Under the pieces are notes generated by a model, which searched no databases, was not told the origin of the DNA, and saw nothing but the letters and a program-made list of their open reading frames with translations. A stretch of DNA of 34,816 nt from assembly GCA_021162815.1 (NCBI GenBank), contig JAGGXW010000021.1, positions 1 through 34,816 on the forward strand, given 5' to 3'. This stretch comes from Thermoplasmata archaeon (GTDB taxonomy: Archaea > Thermoplasmatota > E2 > UBA202 > JdFR-43). Below, in pieces: positions 7,219-17,071 of the stretch (positions are counted from its first letter, which is position 1; each line of letters starts with the position of its first letter). The position numbers and the translations under genes were made by a program.

Positions 7219-9132
7219 ATGAGAAGGACGATAGCAATATTGTTGGTGAGTGTATTTTTGTTTAGTGCTGCTTTTGCGGGCATTAACACAAGAGTGATAA
7301 AAGAGACAACAATGATGGATGAGAATATAATAGAGAAAACATATGAGTTTTCACCTCCCTCTGTAAAGGATGATGGAAATTACATGATAGTTTCAATGGG
7401 AGGTGCAGGAAATTCACTGTATGAGGGCTATCCTGTATTGCCATACAAAACAGAAGTACTGAGATTTCCACTGGGAACAAAATTCAATATAGAGACTTCG
7501 GTGGGTAGCATAAATGAAATGAAGCTTGAAAAGAAAATAAAGCCCTATCCAACTGTAGTACAGCTTGATGGAAATGGAAAACCAAGAATTATTGAAAATA
7601 AGGAAGTATATGGAAAAAATGCCTTTTATCCAGAAAAGTGGGTAGAATGGAGAGCAACAGTGGGATTATACAATGGAAAGAGGATGGTTACCCTCTCCCT
7701 ATTCACATATCCATGCAGGTACAATCCGCAGGAGAATAAAATAATATACACAGATAAAGTGGATATAAAAATAAATTATGAACCAGGAAGTGGAGAGAGG
7801 AGTGTCGATAATTATGATTTGCTTATCATAGCTCCAGACAAATGGCTTGATTCTTTGCAACCTTTAGTAGAGCATAAAAACAGTCATGGAATAAAAACAA
7901 AGCTTGTTGGTTTGAGTGAGGCATTGAAAGAAAATGGAAGGGATGATGCCGAGAAGGTTAAGTACTTCATAAAGGATGGGATTGAGAATGATGGAATAAA
8001 GTATGTCATGCTTGTTGGGGGAAGACATGGTGGTATTTTAAATGAGAAGTGGTGGGTTCCTGTAAGGTATAGCCATCTGGATGATAATAGCAAGTGGGAA
8101 GCAAGTTATGCAAGCGACTTATATTTTGCGGACATATACAAATATGAAGATGGAAACGCTGTCTTCGACAACTGGGACAGCAATGGAAATGGAATATATG
8201 CAGAATGGAGTTTTCACGGTAAAGATATACTTGACTTAAATCCTGATATTTATGTTGGCAGACTTGCATGCAGGAATGAATATGAGGTTAAGTTAATGGT
8301 GAACAAGATTATTGAGTATGAAACAAGTGATGCTGCAAATCAAGACTGGTTCAAGAGAATGGTTGTTGTGGGAGGAGATACCTTCCCGGATCCAAGCGAT
8401 ATATATATAGAAGGAGAGATAGGCAATCAGAATGCCTTAGATTATATGAAGCCACTGGTTGTAAAGCCAGTAAAATTGTGGGTCTCAGATGGCAGTCTTC
8501 TTGCAAACAAGACACCTGATACTGCATGGGAAAATGTGGTAAACGCAATAAGTCAAGGTTGTGGTTTCCTGGATTTTGAAGGACATGGAAACCCAATGAG
8601 CTGGGCAACACACCCTTATCAGGATGAGAATACCTGGATAAATGGATTGCTCGTTTCTCACATGCCAAAGCTGAGTAATAAAGGAATGTACCCGATATGC
8701 ATGGTTGGTGGATGTCATAACAGCCAGTTCAATGTAAGTATACTGAATTTACTCAAGCCGGGTAAATTCTATGAGACTTACTACAAATCAGAATGGTCTC
8801 CAGAGTGCTGGGGATGGTGGATTGCCAGAAAGATAGATGGCGGTGCAATAGCCAGCATTGGATGTACTGCTCTTGGATATGGAGCGATAGGAGATAATAA
8901 CCATGACGGCATACCTGATTGCTCACAGCAATACGGAGGATGGATTGACCCACAGTTCTTCAAAAAGATAGGCTATGACAACGCAACAACTGTTGGAGAG
9001 GCTCATGGAGGCGCAATAGCAGATTATGTTGCAAGCTTCCAGGTAATGAAAGACCCGATAGACTGCAAGACCGTTCAGGAATGGGTCCTCCTTGGAGACC
9101 CAAGCCTGAAAATAGGTGGCTACGGCAGCTAA
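7219..9132 (+). CDS. Secreted gingipain-like cysteine peptidase (family C25)
   Basis: N-terminal signal peptide; DFEGHGNPMSWATH (His) and GGCHNSQFN (Cys) catalytic motifs; propeptide-like N-terminal region. Confidence 0.88.
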   Translation: MRRTIAILLVSVFLFSAAFAGINTRVIKETTMMDENIIEKTYEFSPPSVKDDGNYMIVSMGGAGNSLYEGYPVLPYKTEVLRFPLGTKFNIETSVGSINEMKLEKKIKPYPTVVQLDGNGKPRIIENKEVYGKNAFYPEKWVEWRATVGLYNGKRMVTLSLFTYPCRYNPQENKIIYTDKVDIKINYEPGSGERSVDNYDLLIIAPDKWLDSLQPLVEHKNSHGIKTKLVGLSEALKENGRDDAEKVKYFIKDGIENDGIKYVMLVGGRHGGILNEKWWVPVRYSHLDDNSKWEASYASDLYFADIYKYEDGNAVFDNWDSNGNGIYAEWSFHGKDILDLNPDIYVGRLACRNEYEVKLMVNKIIEYETSDAANQDWFKRMVVVGGDTFPDPSDIYIEGEIGNQNALDYMKPLVVKPVKLWVSDGSLLANKTPDTAWENVVNAISQGCGFLDFEGHGNPMSWATHPYQDENTWINGLLVSHMPKLSNKGMYPICMVGGCHNSQFNVSILNLLKPGKFYETYYKSEWSPECWGWWIARKIDGGAIASIGCTALGYGAIGDNNHDGIPDCSQQYGGWIDPQFFKKIGYDNATTVGEAHGGAIADYVASFQVMKDPIDCKTVQEWVLLGDPSLKIGGYGS

Positions 9133-9180
9133 CCCTCTCTCCTTTCCCAAAATTTTTAAATCCTGCTCTTTTTAAAGGAT

Positions 9181-9477
9181 ATGCTTCATTGGATACTCCT
9201 TTCCCTGGTAATCATCTCATTGATTTTACCTCTCATCTCAATTCATTATTTCCGTCAGCTCCTCACATTTATTCGTGTTAGAAGGGCAGGAATATTATCG
9301 GCAGGTGCCCTGCTGATGCTCTCTGGATATTTTTTCTTCATGCTTCCCTGGATAGTAATAGAAGAGGGTATTGAAATTGTAAGAGTATTTTCATATATTG
9401 TTGTGACATCTGGATTGATAATCCTTCTCGGAGGGATAATAAGAATATATATGGACTGGAAAGAGGCCATAAGATGA
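9181..9477 (+). CDS. Small multi-TM membrane protein
   Basis: 98 aa, three hydrophobic segments; ATGA overlap with the following kinase. Confidence 0.65.
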   Translation: MLHWILLSLVIISLILPLISIHYFRQLLTFIRVRRAGILSAGALLMLSGYFFFMLPWIVIEEGIEIVRVFSYIVVTSGLIILLGGIIRIYMDWKEAIR

Positions 9478-11234
9478 ATTACGCCATATTGCTCTCCATA
9501 TTAGATTCAGTAATTGCTCTGATTATTTTCATATTCGGTTTGAAGATATATATGGAGTATAAAAGAAAATATCTCATGTGGTTCCTGGTGGGATTCGTGT
9601 TTTTTCCCCTCATATTCATTTATTCCATCATGGAATACTATCTCTCCACCATGTGCGCTGTGCTCGTCTATCCCATATTCGTCATCATAATAGAAATTTT
9701 CATAATACTGGCTGAAAAGAATCTTTTAATATCAATAAAAAAGGAGGAGATTGAGGAGTATAAAATACTGGTGAGAGAGGATATTGCCATACTCAGAGTT
9801 TTTGAAAGAATGGCTAATTACCTCATAAGGAGATTGATTCCTCTGGTGGGAAGAAAAAGCATTGAGGATATAATTGAAGAATGCAGTTATACGCATGATA
9901 TCATATCCGGTGTTATTCTCTCTCCTAAAGATACACTTGATACCTCAATTATAGAGGAAAAAATAGGAGATGTGACGATATCTGATCTTCTTGAAGCCTT
10001 TACATTTCTGGTGGAAAAGATAATTGATATTTATGCCGCTCTCGTGCCATATGAAAAAATTGCAGAGGACATAAGAAAAATGATAGGAGAGATTGAAAAT
10101 AAAAAAATAATAAAGTGGCTTGTCCCATTTGCAGTAATGAAAACTGTTGTGGAGCCTGTTTTAAGAAAATGCAAGCCTGATGAATTGAGCTGGATAAGGC
10201 TTTCTGTATCCATAACAGGGATCAATATAAACAGAAATGGTGGAATAGAAATGCATGAAATTTATTCATACGACTATGAAGAAATACTGGATAAAATAAC
10301 CAGATTTTTTTCAAGGGCACATTTTCCCCTCACAAGATTGCTGGGTGTTGAGGTGAATAAGGAAATAACAAGAAATTTTAGATTACTGCCGGATAATGTG
10401 AAGGAAGAGCTCTACAGAACAGGATTTATAAAAAGCCTTCCAAGGGGAATCTTGGAGGAAGAAAGAATAACCCTCATGAGCAGGGATAAGCTCGTTGAGG
10501 AACTTGCTGAAAGAAAGAAGAGGCTGGAAGAAGCATACAGGAGATTATCTCAGGCAAAACTGGACAGAATGAAATCAAATTTTATAGACATGATAGCACA
10601 TGAATTAAAGACGCCCCTTACTGTAATAAAAACATATACGGAGCTGCTGAGACATGAGAAGCTTGGGGAACTCAATGAAATGCAGAAGGATAAACTGGAA
10701 AAAATGGCAAAGAACATAGAGAGAATGAATGAACTAATAAATGATATGCTTCAGATACCCTCCATAGATGCAAAAGAACTGGAGTTAAGAAAAGAGAATT
10801 TTTATATAAAAGATGTAATAGAGGATATTGTGAATGAGTTAAGGGAAATTGCAGAAGAGAAAAAGCAAAAGATAGAACTCAACCTGGACAAAAGCATGGT
10901 GACAGGAGATAGAACCTTAATAGAGAGAGCCATCAAAAACATAGTATCAAATGCAATAAAATACACACCGGAAGGCGGAAAAATAGCCATTGAATCCAGA
11001 AAGGGAAGAGGATATGTCCATATAAAAATAAAGGATACAGGAAAAGGAATAAAAAAATCAGATATTGAAAAAATATTTGAGCCCTTCTACAGCAGGCACG
11101 GCGGCGCGGGCCTGGGGCTGGCAATAGCGAAAAATATTGTGGAAAGCCATGGAGGAAAGATATGGGCCGAGAGCGAGTATGGAAAGGGTGCTGTATTTCA
11201 CATAAAATTTAAGCTGGCAAGAGGTGAAACATGA
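9474..11234 (+). CDS. Membrane sensor histidine kinase with uncharacterised cytoplasmic sensory region
   Basis: HisKA FIDMIAHELKTPLTVIKTYTELL; HATPase NAIKYTPEGG...DTGKGI...GGAGLGLAIAKNIVESHGG. Confidence 0.92.
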   Translation: MNYAILLSILDSVIALIIFIFGLKIYMEYKRKYLMWFLVGFVFFPLIFIYSIMEYYLSTMCAVLVYPIFVIIIEIFIILAEKNLLISIKKEEIEEYKILVREDIAILRVFERMANYLIRRLIPLVGRKSIEDIIEECSYTHDIISGVILSPKDTLDTSIIEEKIGDVTISDLLEAFTFLVEKIIDIYAALVPYEKIAEDIRKMIGEIENKKIIKWLVPFAVMKTVVEPVLRKCKPDELSWIRLSVSITGININRNGGIEMHEIYSYDYEEILDKITRFFSRAHFPLTRLLGVEVNKEITRNFRLLPDNVKEELYRTGFIKSLPRGILEEERITLMSRDKLVEELAERKKRLEEAYRRLSQAKLDRMKSNFIDMIAHELKTPLTVIKTYTELLRHEKLGELNEMQKDKLEKMAKNIERMNELINDMLQIPSIDAKELELRKENFYIKDVIEDIVNELREIAEEKKQKIELNLDKSMVTGDRTLIERAIKNIVSNAIKYTPEGGKIAIESRKGRGYVHIKIKDTGKGIKKSDIEKIFEPFYSRHGGAGLGLAIAKNIVESHGGKIWAESEYGKGAVFHIKFKLARGET

Positions 11235-12247
11235 AGATATTGTTTGTTGATGATGATGAGGGTATACTTGAGGCTGCAAAAACGGCTCTTCAGGTGTATG
11301 GATATGATGTGATAACAGCCACCTCGGGAAAGGAGTGTCTGGAGAAGATAGAGGAGGCGGACATAGTTTTTCTGGATATTAAAATGCCGGGCATGGATGG
11401 AATCGAGACATTAAAGGAAATTAAGAAATTGAGGCCAGAGCTGCCTGTAATAATGATAACCGCCTATGCAACCGTGGACAATGCGATTCAGGCAATGAAG
11501 GAGGGAGCATCAGATTACATAAGGAAACCATTCAGGATAGAGGAGCTGGAAGGGAGCATACTTGCAACAATTGAGGATATAAAATTCAGGGAATATGAAA
11601 AGATATATATGGGAAGTGATGCAATCGAATCTTTTAAGAAAAGCAGCAAAAAAATGCATATAGGGCGGGAAAAGGAAATGGATGCAATTTTTATACCCAT
11701 GGAGCATGACCTCAAACCAAGAAAGATAGAGGAAATAATAGAAGATATAGAAAAGAAAATCGAGAGAAATATGTATATTTTTATATCCGACATAGACTAT
11801 ATTTACAGGACATATGGAGAAAAAACAAGGGAATTTCTTGAATGGATAAACAAAAAGGCAGCATCAAATAATTGTAAGTTGTTAATATCTGCAAAAATAT
11901 TGAATCTTGATGAGAGGTCAAGAAAGGAGTTGCAGGAAATAATAACAGATGTGCATCTTGGGATATTAACGGATTCCATATCAAATTATATAAGAAGAAA
12001 GGTAATAAATCTTCTATCAGATGGCCATAAGTATTCCTTCACAAAAATTGCTCAGGAAGTTGGAATAGATGAAAATCCCAAATTGAGTTTCCATCTGAAG
12101 AAATTAAAGGATGACGGAGTTATAGAGCAGGATGATGAAAAAAGATATTATCTAACCACAATGGGAAAGGAAATAGCAAAATTTATAGAGGAAATGAGGA
12201 AGAAGAAATTGAATAAGGATGTAGTATGGAGAGAGTGGATTAAGTGA
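11231..12247 (+). CDS. Response regulator: receiver + DUF835-like + C-terminal winged helix
   Basis: MKILFVDDDEG...VFLDIKMPGMDGIET...MITAYAT...YIRKPF; DUF835-like FISDIDYIYRTYGEKTREFLEWINKKAASNNCKLLISAKILNLDERSRKEL; terminal ArsR-like wHTH. Confidence 0.88.
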   Translation: MKILFVDDDEGILEAAKTALQVYGYDVITATSGKECLEKIEEADIVFLDIKMPGMDGIETLKEIKKLRPELPVIMITAYATVDNAIQAMKEGASDYIRKPFRIEELEGSILATIEDIKFREYEKIYMGSDAIESFKKSSKKMHIGREKEMDAIFIPMEHDLKPRKIEEIIEDIEKKIERNMYIFISDIDYIYRTYGEKTREFLEWINKKAASNNCKLLISAKILNLDERSRKELQEIITDVHLGILTDSISNYIRRKVINLLSDGHKYSFTKIAQEVGIDENPKLSFHLKKLKDDGVIEQDDEKRYYLTTMGKEIAKFIEEMRKKKLNKDVVWREWIK

Positions 12248-13803
12248 GGTTTTTTACTATTGCAGCACTCCTGATCATACTTTTCATCCCCCTCTCTGGT
12301 GCTACAATAATTGTTGGAATAGATAAGAATTATCCTCCAAATGAGTATCTGGTGGATGGAAAAGCAACTGGCTACAATGTTGACATAATGAATGCTATTG
12401 CCAAGGAAATGAATGAAAATGTTACATACATAGCAATGGAATGGAGTGATGCAGTATCTGCCCTGAAAAATGGAGAAGTTGATATCCTTTTCATGGTAAA
12501 AACGGAGGAAAGGGAAAAGAGTTTCATTTTCAGCAAGCCTGTGATTGATGTGAAACTTTCAATTTTCGTTAAAAAGAATGTTTACTACATTCATTCCATA
12601 GAAGATCTAAATGGACATACAGTTGCGGTGGAAAAGGGAGATATTGGGGAAGAAATTTTGAAAAAGGAGGTAAAAAATGCAATATTGATTGAAACAGATG
12701 ACCCTGAAAAAGCAATAAAATTGCTGGAAAACGGGGAGGCAAAGGCGTATTTTGGGAACTATCATGTTGGATGTTTTTATGTGAATAAACACTCATACAC
12801 AGACATAAAAATAACGGGAGAGAAAATAAAGGTAGGGGAGAGGGCAATAGCCGCCATGCCATGGAATAAAAAGCTAATTGAAAGAATAAATGAATCACTG
12901 GATAAAATAAAGGAGAATGGAGTTTATGATAGAATAACAAAAAAATGGTTTGGAGAGGAAATATACCATGAAAAGATACCGTCATGGGCAATAAACGCAG
13001 CCGTAATTTTCATATTTTCAGCCATAGCATCTCTTTCATTGTTAACTCTATGGAACAGAAGTTTATCCAAAAAAGTCAAAGAAAGAACAAGAGAACTTGA
13101 AGAGTACAAGGAGCACCTTGAGGAAATGGTAAAAGAAAAGACGGAGGAAATAAAAACATTGAGTTACTCACTGGCACATGACCTCAAAGCCCCTATAAGG
13201 GGTATAAAAACATTTTCCTCCATTCTTATGAATGATAAACTATCCCAAGAGGATGAGAGAGATATGATAGAAAGAATAAATAAATCAGCTCAGTGGATGG
13301 AGGAACTCATGAACAGCCTTATGGAGTATGGAAGTATCGAAAGATTAGAGCCTGAGATGAAAAAAGTAGATATGAATGAAATTATCAGAGAAGTGCTTAA
13401 TGAACTGGAACACGAAATAGAAAAAAGAAATGCTTCAATAAATGTTGATGAATTACCATCTGTTAAGGGAGATGAAAAGATGCTTAAAAGAGTTATGTTC
13501 AATCTGGTTTCAAACTCAATAAAATTTGTGGAGGAGGGTAAAGATCCGGTTGTTAAAATATATGCCAAAGATATGGGAAAAAGAGTAAGGATATATGTAA
13601 AGGACAATGGAATAGGAATAGATAAAAAGGATAGAAAGAGAATATTTCTTCCATTCGGGAAACTTCACGGAAGAGAGGAATATGAAGGCACAGGTTTGGG
13701 ACTGGCGATGGTAAAAAGAGCGGTTGAAAAAATGAATGGAAGGGTAGGCCTCATAAATAGGAAGGAGGGAGGGAGCATATTCTGGATAGAGCTAGAGAAA
13801 TAA
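12244..13803 (+). CDS. Histidine kinase with extracytoplasmic SBP_bac_3 (amino-acid-binding-like) sensor domain
   Basis: GTG start; signal/TM; GIDKNYPPNEYLVDGKATGYNVDIMNAIAKEM...; HisKA SLAHDLKAPIRGIKTFSSIL; HATPase GTGLGLAMVKRAVEKMNG. Confidence 0.9.
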   Translation: MRFFTIAALLIILFIPLSGATIIVGIDKNYPPNEYLVDGKATGYNVDIMNAIAKEMNENVTYIAMEWSDAVSALKNGEVDILFMVKTEEREKSFIFSKPVIDVKLSIFVKKNVYYIHSIEDLNGHTVAVEKGDIGEEILKKEVKNAILIETDDPEKAIKLLENGEAKAYFGNYHVGCFYVNKHSYTDIKITGEKIKVGERAIAAMPWNKKLIERINESLDKIKENGVYDRITKKWFGEEIYHEKIPSWAINAAVIFIFSAIASLSLLTLWNRSLSKKVKERTRELEEYKEHLEEMVKEKTEEIKTLSYSLAHDLKAPIRGIKTFSSILMNDKLSQEDERDMIERINKSAQWMEELMNSLMEYGSIERLEPEMKKVDMNEIIREVLNELEHEIEKRNASINVDELPSVKGDEKMLKRVMFNLVSNSIKFVEEGKDPVVKIYAKDMGKRVRIYVKDNGIGIDKKDRKRIFLPFGKLHGREEYEGTGLGLAMVKRAVEKMNGRVGLINRKEGGSIFWIELEK

Positions 13804-13847
13804 AATTAAATGTGCATAAAGATTAAATATATACTCACCATGAATTA

Positions 13848-15581
13848 TTGGTGGAGGAATTACTGAGGCTGCTGGGCAATGATTACAGAATATTCAGGCT
13901 GGATGGAATTGGGAGAGTAAAGTATACAAATTTTGATGGAAATATTTCTTCATTTATTGATATCATAAAATTTGATGAGAGGGCAAAAGCTGCAAAACTG
14001 TTTATGCAGGCCATGTTGAATGGCTCTTCTGAAGGAAATCTTATGCTGGAGAAAGAGAAGGGATACGAACTTCATCATTTTAGGTTTGTTAAGAATGATG
14101 ATGAGGTCATAGCCATAGGAAAAAAAATTGAGGACAGAGTTCCAGCATTCTCCACAGACTATATGGGAAATGTTTTATCCGCATCAGATGAATGGAGCTC
14201 TCTTCTAAATAAAAATATATTTGAAATTTCAGAGAATAAAGAGAATATCTTCACCATAGTAACAAATGCAATAGAGTATGGAGAGTATGAAGGAAAGGTA
14301 AACATAAATGGAAAAGAAAGAAGACTTATAGTAAGGCCAGGCAATGAAATTGAATTTTATATTGAAGATGATGTATCTGAATTCATATGGGGAATTTTAT
14401 CATCCCGGAACATTGAAGATATTGTCAGAAATCTTGAGAGATTACTTGATAGTATGGGATATGAGGAATACTTTATCAGAATAGAAAATGAAACAGTGGG
14501 CGTGGACAGGGAAGATGCACCCATAACCATACCATTCAGCAGAGGCGTAATAAAAATATATGATGGAACAAGAAAGGAGATACTTTCTGCACTTCCACCC
14601 ATCCTGAATTTTTCTTTGTCAAATACATTGAGTGCTTCCCTGATAATGAATAAATTCGCAGTGTATGGAGTGGATGAAGATGGAAATATCATATACATCA
14701 ATGAAAAATTCGAGGAAATGATGGGATACGGAAAGGAGATAATAGGCAGAAACATTTCAGAATTCTGCAATGAACATGAAAAAAATATGAAAGATGGCAT
14801 ATTCAAATGGAGAACCCCGCTATCTGAGATATACGTAAAGGAATATATTATGCCAGTAAATGGTGTCATATATTCAATAATATTTGATGTTACAGAAGAA
14901 AGAGATGCAATGAGAGAGGCGGAGTTTTACAACTCATTGCTCAGACATGATATATACAATAAAAATCAGATTGCCATGGGATATCTGGGTTTATTGAAGA
15001 AGACAAACACAACAAAGAAGCAAAAAGAATTGCTGGAAAAAACGATAAAGGCGATAGACGAAGGAAATAAGCTAATAGAGTCAGTAAGGAAAATGGAGGA
15101 GATAAAGAAAAATGCGAGAATAAGGAAGGTAAGACTGAATCCGGTTGTCAAGAATATCTGCTCCTCCTTAGAGGAAGCTGCAAGGGCAAACAGTATTGAA
15201 ATTGAATACGAAAATCTGAATTCAACCATTATTGCAGATGATTTTGTTGGAGAGATATTTCTCAATATCATAGGAAACGCAATAGAGCATTCTGGGGCAA
15301 AGCACATAAGAATTTATGGAATTGATGAGGAGATTACATACACGGTTGTTGTTGAGGATGATGGAAAAGGAATAGAGAAAGAAGACATGAAAAGAATATT
15401 TGAGGAGGGATGGAAGAAAAACAGCAGGGGAAGTGGAATAGGACTCTATATAGTTAAAAAATTGATGAATAGATATGGTGGAAAGATAGAAGTGGAAAGC
15501 GAAGTTGGAAAAGGCTGTAAATTTAAAATAACATTTAGAAAGGCAAGAGGAAAGGATGAATTTTTAAGAATCCGTTTCTGA
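13848..15581 (+). CDS. Cytoplasmic PAS-containing histidine kinase (archaeal LRHD type)
   Basis: PAS DGNIIYINEKFEEMMGYGKEIIGRNISEF; NSLLRHDIYNKNQIAMGYLGLL; HATPase DDGKGI...GSGIGLYIVKKLMNRYGG. Start is TTG 13848 or GTG 13851, uncertain. Confidence 0.88.
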   Translation: MVEELLRLLGNDYRIFRLDGIGRVKYTNFDGNISSFIDIIKFDERAKAAKLFMQAMLNGSSEGNLMLEKEKGYELHHFRFVKNDDEVIAIGKKIEDRVPAFSTDYMGNVLSASDEWSSLLNKNIFEISENKENIFTIVTNAIEYGEYEGKVNINGKERRLIVRPGNEIEFYIEDDVSEFIWGILSSRNIEDIVRNLERLLDSMGYEEYFIRIENETVGVDREDAPITIPFSRGVIKIYDGTRKEILSALPPILNFSLSNTLSASLIMNKFAVYGVDEDGNIIYINEKFEEMMGYGKEIIGRNISEFCNEHEKNMKDGIFKWRTPLSEIYVKEYIMPVNGVIYSIIFDVTEERDAMREAEFYNSLLRHDIYNKNQIAMGYLGLLKKTNTTKKQKELLEKTIKAIDEGNKLIESVRKMEEIKKNARIRKVRLNPVVKNICSSLEEAARANSIEIEYENLNSTIIADDFVGEIFLNIIGNAIEHSGAKHIRIYGIDEEITYTVVVEDDGKGIEKEDMKRIFEEGWKKNSRGSGIGLYIVKKLMNRYGGKIEVESEVGKGCKFKITFRKARGKDEFLRIRF

Positions 15582-15908
15582 ATCCTTTCCTTCCTGAAGA
15601 TTTTCAAATATTTCATCCGGGTTAGGGACAATGAACTTCGGATATATCTGGGGATTGGTAAATGCTGTGAATTCCGTCATGTAGTATGTATGGTCTCTGC
15701 TTATTATTCCCGATATTTTGAATGTTGCCTCTCTGCCTGCAAAATTTATGTCTCCATCTGTAAATTTTACAAAAACCCCCTCAGCCTCGATCTTGCCCGT
15801 AAGAACAATTTCGAGATTGAATATACACTCTCCCAAACGATTACCATTCTCTATTACGTCACCTATCCCTGCATAAAGACCCAGCATCTCCTTTTTATCA
15901 ATCTCCAT
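15564..15908 (-). CDS. Hypothetical protein
   Basis: 114-aa ORF, convergent with the kinase and overlapping its 3' end by 18 nt. Confidence 0.65.
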   Translation of the reverse strand: MEIDKKEMLGLYAGIGDVIENGNRLGECIFNLEIVLTGKIEAEGVFVKFTDGDINFAGREATFKISGIISRDHTYYMTEFTAFTNPQIYPKFIVPNPDEIFENLQEGKDSETDS

Positions 15909-15918
15909 GCATGGTTAT

Positions 15919-16125
15919 TTATTTTTCATATAAAAATCTCATGGAAACATATTTATACACAGGATATGGAATCATAACCGCCCAGAGAATGGCGCCGCCA
16001 AGCAGGGCGTAAAGTTCTGGAAGATTTGTCATGGCAATTGCAAAGTACAGGAAGGATACAAACGGAAGCACTATGATAACATAAAACAGGAAGAGTGCAT
16101 CAACCATCAAATTTTTATTTTCCAT
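15919..16125 (-). CDS. Small membrane protein
   Basis: MENKNLMVDALFLFYVIIVLPFVSFLYFAIAMTNLPELYALLGGAILWAVMIPYP...; start shifted to ATG 16125. Confidence 0.6.
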   Translation of the reverse strand: MENKNLMVDALFLFYVIIVLPFVSFLYFAIAMTNLPELYALLGGAILWAVMIPYPVYKYVSMRFLYEK

Positions 16126-16156
16126 GCAATGTAAATAGATAATCAAATAAAAATAT

Positions 16157-17071
16157 TTAGTATCTCATATATTCCATTATTTCAGTGCTGCTGAAAGTGT
16201 GATTTCTGCCACCTGCCACAATGTATCCTTTCACGGCAGCATGATATCGCCAGTAATTTATGAGGGGGAGATGGATGTAGTGCACAGAAATGGATGAAAA
16301 TTCTGCTTTTATTTCATTCCCCTCATCGCTTCCGTAAACTTCAAATGAAGAAGGAATAAAATGCCATTTAAAAAACACATAATTTTTTGCATGTATGGAC
16401 ACATTATGAATTATGTGATATGTTCCATTGAAACTCAAAACAATGAATTTCTCTGGCAATGGATAAAGAATTTTTGCCCAAACAAATGATATTCCATCTA
16501 ACATCACCTTTCCATCTGCATATCCTCTGCTTATCAACGGGCTATAGAATCTGAATATATTGTGATCATGGTATCCCCTTCCCATCACTTCATGGACGAT
16601 TCCGTCAACATAAACATAACCTTCCATGTCCATATCAGGCACAGCAAGCCACATGGTGTCATCATGCATCACCCACCCTCTGGTGATATTTCTCATAATA
16701 ACATTGATTCCATTATCACCATCAATAAAATTGATACGGTAAACCAGGGTGTCATTCTCTATCATACCCTCTATGATTTTATTTTCGTTGATGGAAAGCA
16801 TTGGATGAGATGATGAGAGCTCAAATTCATGGAATGTCTTTCTTCCATATTTTATGAGATTACAATTCTCATAGATGTAATATCCAATGGTTACACTACC
16901 CACAAAATAGGTTATCATCAGAACGAAACTGTGATTCTGGGAAATTCCCTCAAAATACCATGTTTCAATTGAAACATCATGGAATGCATCCTCTCTAAGG
17001 GAAAAATCATCAACATGCCAGCTATATGGAAAAAAGAGAAGGAGTATTATAAAGAAGGTTAATGCTTTCAT
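16157..17071 (-). CDS. Secreted CrtC/AttH-like (lipocalin-like) protein
   Basis: Signal peptide; ETWYFEGIS near the N-terminus and VMGRGYHDHNI, resembling the GxGYHDHNWG motif of this superfamily. Confidence 0.65.
   Translation of the reverse strand: MKALTFFIILLLFFPYSWHVDDFSLREDAFHDVSIETWYFEGISQNHSFVLMITYFVGSVTIGYYIYENCNLIKYGRKTFHEFELSSSHPMLSINENKIIEGMIENDTLVYRINFIDGDNGINVIMRNITRGWVMHDDTMWLAVPDMDMEGYVYVDGIVHEVMGRGYHDHNIFRFYSPLISRGYADGKVMLDGISFVWAKILYPLPEKFIVLSFNGTYHIIHNVSIHAKNYVFFKWHFIPSSFEVYGSDEGNEIKAEFSSISVHYIHLPLINYWRYHAAVKGYIVAGGRNHTFSSTEIMEYMRY

Noticed and set aside
12569-12991. 140-aa minus-strand ORF antisense to the SBP kinase
   Set aside because: Shadow ORF within a strongly supported gene.
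13840-13866. 8-aa mini-ORF (MNYWWRNY*) at the start of the PAS kinase gene
   Set aside because: Could be a uORF or mis-read start, but too short to support; the TATA-like position fits a leaderless TTG/GTG start equally well.
14357-14869. 170-aa minus-strand ORF antisense to the PAS kinase
   Set aside because: Shadow ORF; the sense frame has clear PAS and kinase motifs.
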